Shown here: piece after piece, positions 62,058 through 64,000 of the stretch
How the letters are laid out: every line of letters starts with the position of its first letter
Numbering within the stretch: the stretch's first letter is position 1
Source: Sandaracinaceae bacterium
GTDB lineage: Bacteria; Myxococcota_A; Polyangia; Polyangiales; JADJQN01
Assembly (NCBI GenBank): GCA_016712745.1
Contig: JADJQN010000006.1
Span: forward strand, 1-64,000
DNA: 64,000 nt
Direction of reading: 5' to 3'
The notes under the pieces: model-generated
Told to the model about the DNA's origin: nothing
Database searches by the model: none
The model's input: the letters and a program-made list of their open reading frames with translations, nothing else
Made by a program: the position numbers and the translations under genes

Positions 62058-62181
62058 CGGCGGGTGGTAGACCTCCGAATGCGAGTTCCCAAACCAACCG
62101 GCTACGCCAAAGAAGAATGCAACTCGCACACGCCAAGGTTGGGTTTGAATGTTTGAGCAGGCGGAGGTCTACCACCCGCCG
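62058..62181. repeat. 20-bp perfect inverted repeat around an 84-bp loop
   Basis: Arms 62058-62077 (cggcgggtggtagacctccg) and 62162-62181 are perfect reverse complements. A shorter inner pair (ccaaaccaacc and ggttgggtttg) lies inside. No coding sense is visible in the 84 bp between. The element sits between the start of the Cys-rich lipoprotein gene and the end of the fab cluster and could be a fold-back (MITE-like) element or a structured 3' region. Confidence 0.85.
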
Positions 62182-62224
62182 AGCCGGCACCCGATCCGGA
62201 AGCCAACGACCACGTTGCTCGTGC

Positions 62225-62422
62225 TTAATCCAGCTCGAACTCTTTGCAGAAGATCACGAGCGCCCTGGCGTCGCTGTAACGCGCAACCCGGTGTTCCTCT
62301 GTCGGAAACCCATGCGCGCATCGCTCTTCTCGCTCGTCGAAGAGAGTGCAGTTCTCGCACGTAAACTTGAGCGCGAATCGGTCGTGCTCGTCTCGAAACT
62401 GGTCGTCTTGTTCGAGCTTCAC
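62225..62422 (-). CDS. Small Cys protein behind fabF
   Basis: A 65-residue protein starting at GTG 62422, overlapping the fabF stop by four bases (GTGA). Four cysteines in the order C22-x2-C25-x9-C35-x23-C59, with CAHG and VIFCKEF, look like a zinc- or iron-sulfur-binding module. The fab operon context and the coupled start support it as a real gene, though no function is known. It is not in the reading frame of any neighbour. Confidence 0.65.
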   Translation of the reverse strand: MKLEQDDQFRDEHDRFALKFTCENCTLFDEREERCAHGFPTEEHRVARYSDARALVIFCKEFELD

Positions 62423-63672
62423 GTGGGGCGCGCGAACGCGAGCGTCACGTTCGTACCGCCAAAGCCGAACGAGTTCGACAAGACAACGTCGAGCTTGCGA
62501 TTGCGGGCTTCGTGCGGGACGAGGTCCACGCCAGCGCACTCGGGCTCCACCGCGTCGAGATTGATCGTCGGAGGAACAACGCTGTCGCGAATCGCAAGCA
62601 CCGAAAGAACGGCCTCAAGGCCGCCGGCCGCGCCCAACAAATGACCAGTCATGCTCTTGGTGCTCGAAACCCAAAGGTCCTTCGATGCACGTTCGCCGAA
62701 CACGGCCTTCAGCGCTTTGATCTCGTTGATATCGCCAACGCCTGTGCTCGTGCCGTGAGCGTTCACGTAGTCGACGCGGTCGAGCGAAATGCCTGCATCA
62801 GCAATGGCCATTTTCATCGCGCGCTGAGCCCCCTCGCCTTCGGGCGCGGGTTGCGTCAGATGGTAAGCGTCGGACGTTGCGCCGTAGCCAATGATCTCAG
62901 CAAGAATATTCGCGCCGCGCTTCTTCGCGTGTTCGTACTCCTCGAGCATCACGATGCCAGCGCCCTCCGCGATCACGAAACCATCGCGGTCCTTATCAAA
63001 GGGCCGGCTCGCTTTTTCCGGAGCATCATTGCGCTGTGAGAGCGCGCGCATCGCGCAGAAGCCGCTAACGCCGAGCGTGGTGATGCACGCTTCTGCGCCG
63101 CCCGCGACCGCAGCATCGAGATGGCCGCGAAGAATCCACTGCATCGCTTCGCCGATGGCGTGTGCACCGGACGAACACGCGCTGGTCGTCGTGTAGTTCG
63201 GGCCTTTGTAGCCGTACTTCATGCTCACTTGGCCAGGCGCGAGGTTCGCGATAGTTGCGGGGATGAAATAGGGCGTGACTTTGCGCGGGCCTTTTTCAAT
63301 GAGCACGGCCGATACGCGTTCAATCGTCTCGAGTCCGCACATGCCGACACCGATGAAGGTGCCGACGCGCTCTTTCTCTTCTTCCGTCGACGGAGAGAGC
63401 CCCGAATGATCGATGGCGAACTTGCTTGCCGCCATCGCGTAATGGATGAAACGGTCGGCCTCTTTGAGCTTCTTCTTCTCCATCCCGATTTCGGGATCGA
63501 AGTTCTTCACCTCGCCGCCAATCTGCGAAGAATACTCGGTCGGATCGAAATGCGTGATGCGCGCAATTCCGCTCTGCCCCGACGTGATGGCGTTCCACGT
63601 GGAATCCGTGTCGATGCCGCAGGGGCTTACCGCCCCTACGCCAGTCACGACTACTCTGCGGGAAGCGCCCAC
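62419..63672 (-). CDS. fabF: Beta-ketoacyl-ACP synthase II
   Basis: Fatty-acid elongation condensing enzyme, 417 residues. The thiolase-fold catalytic triad is present: Cys in TTTSACSSGAHAIG (C166), His in YVNAHGTSTGVGD, and His/Lys in KSMTGHLLGAAGG. RRVVVTGVGAVSPCG at the N-terminus and SNSFGFGGTNVTLAF at the C-terminus are canonical. GTG 63672 follows acpP by 12 bp. The gene sits in a fabG-acpP-fabF cluster as in many bacteria. Confidence 0.97.
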   Translation of the reverse strand: MGASRRVVVTGVGAVSPCGIDTDSTWNAITSGQSGIARITHFDPTEYSSQIGGEVKNFDPEIGMEKKKLKEADRFIHYAMAASKFAIDHSGLSPSTEEEKERVGTFIGVGMCGLETIERVSAVLIEKGPRKVTPYFIPATIANLAPGQVSMKYGYKGPNYTTTSACSSGAHAIGEAMQWILRGHLDAAVAGGAEACITTLGVSGFCAMRALSQRNDAPEKASRPFDKDRDGFVIAEGAGIVMLEEYEHAKKRGANILAEIIGYGATSDAYHLTQPAPEGEGAQRAMKMAIADAGISLDRVDYVNAHGTSTGVGDINEIKALKAVFGERASKDLWVSSTKSMTGHLLGAAGGLEAVLSVLAIRDSVVPPTINLDAVEPECAGVDLVPHEARNRKLDVVLSNSFGFGGTNVTLAFARPT

Positions 63673-63684
63673 AACCGTGAGTCC

Positions 63685-63921
63685 TTACTTCTTCGAGTGG
63701 GTCGTGATGTACGAAATCGCGTCGCCGACCGTGCGAATCTTCTCGGTGTCTTCGTCCGGGATGTCGATCTCGAACTGCTCTTCGAAGGCGAGCACGAGCT
63801 CTACGATAGCGAGCGAATCTGCACCGAGATCATCGATGAAGGCCGAGGTGTCCTTGATCTCACCAATCTCAACATCGAGCTGCCCCGAAACGATCTCTTT
63901 GACCTTTGCCGCGATATCCAT
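63685..63921 (-). CDS. acpP: Acyl carrier protein
   Basis: A 78-residue acidic acyl carrier protein that holds growing acyl chains on a 4'-phosphopantetheine arm. The attachment serine is S36 in DDLGADSLAIVELVLAFEEQF. The start is ATG 63921, behind a strong ribosome-binding site (GGAGGA); a longer reading of the frame to 63960 lacks the normal N-terminus. It lies between fabG and fabF, both of which use its product. Confidence 0.97.
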   Translation of the reverse strand: MDIAAKVKEIVSGQLDVEIGEIKDTSAFIDDLGADSLAIVELVLAFEEQFEIDIPDEDTEKIRTVGDAISYITTHSKK

Positions 63922-63940
63922 CCGGATCCTCCGCACGTCG

Positions 63941-64000
63941 CTAGACGTACATTCCACCATTCACTCGAAGCACTTGCCCCGTTACGTAACTTGCTTCGTC
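63941..64000 (-). CDS. fabG: 3-oxoacyl-ACP reductase, last 19 codons
   Basis: Minus-strand reading ends DEASYVTGQVLRVNGGMYV before TAG (63941-63943), the canonical C-terminus of FabG, the NADPH-dependent short-chain reductase of fatty-acid synthesis. The rest lies outside the window to the right. Its stop is 19 bp before acpP, completing a fabG-acpP-fabF order. Confidence 0.9.
   Translation of the reverse strand, partial: DEASYVTGQVLRVNGGMYV

Overview
The window looks like chromosome of a Myxococcota (deltaproteobacterial) bacterium of fairly high GC. This rests on many lipoproteins with tandem Calx-beta-like, VCBS and TolB-like repeats, a MYXO-CTERM-like anchor, an 11-kb TPR gene, VanW, VOC and SUKH proteins, and a fabG-acpP-fabF cluster. 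I cannot place it more precisely without searches.

Positions 1-5876 form a mobile-island edge. The 3' end of a DISARM-like anti-phage locus (drmA partial, drmB, drmC) runs into an unknown gene two bases downstream of drmC. An Xis-like helix-turn-helix gene and a tyrosine integrase follow, ending 56 bp from the 3' end of a tRNA-Asp(GTC) gene, the usual target of such integrases. The island looks dead: drmA has one frameshift, drmB about five, the xis-like gene one, and the integrase has Cys where catalytic Arg I is expected.

Positions 5900-29160 hold two large surface lipoproteins sharing a Calx-beta-like repeat, a VOC protein, glyA with an overlapping LigB-type dioxygenase, a VanW protein, coaBC, a threonylcarbamoyl-AMP-synthase/kdd pair, infA, apaG, a 3-methyladenine glycosylase, several lipoproteins, and a tRNA-Gln/tRNA-Glu unit with a clear promoter.

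Positions 29350-42940 carry a siroheme sulfite/nitrite reductase with a helical tail, mutT-tolC, asd, a DUF167 gene, a MYXO-CTERM/beta-barrel fusion, truA, plsC, a zinc metallopeptidase, a phosphodiesterase-type enzyme, a 56-residue basic protein and a class-IV aminotransferase.

Positions 42951-54201 (minus) are one TPR gene of about 3,750 codons, now interrupted by one in-frame TGA and two single-base frameshifts. Beyond it lie HMG-CoA lyase, a four-helix membrane protein, malQ, an M18 aminopeptidase, a HEAT/SUKH protein, a Cys-rich lipoprotein and the fatty-acid cluster fabG-acpP-fabF plus a 65-residue Cys protein.

Intergenic structures include REPIN-like palindromes (around 21.5 and 26.0 kb), a nested fold-back (32.16-32.35 kb), a 20-bp perfect inverted repeat (62.06-62.18 kb) and a 43-bp tandem repeat (28.75 kb). 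No CRISPR array or rRNA was seen.
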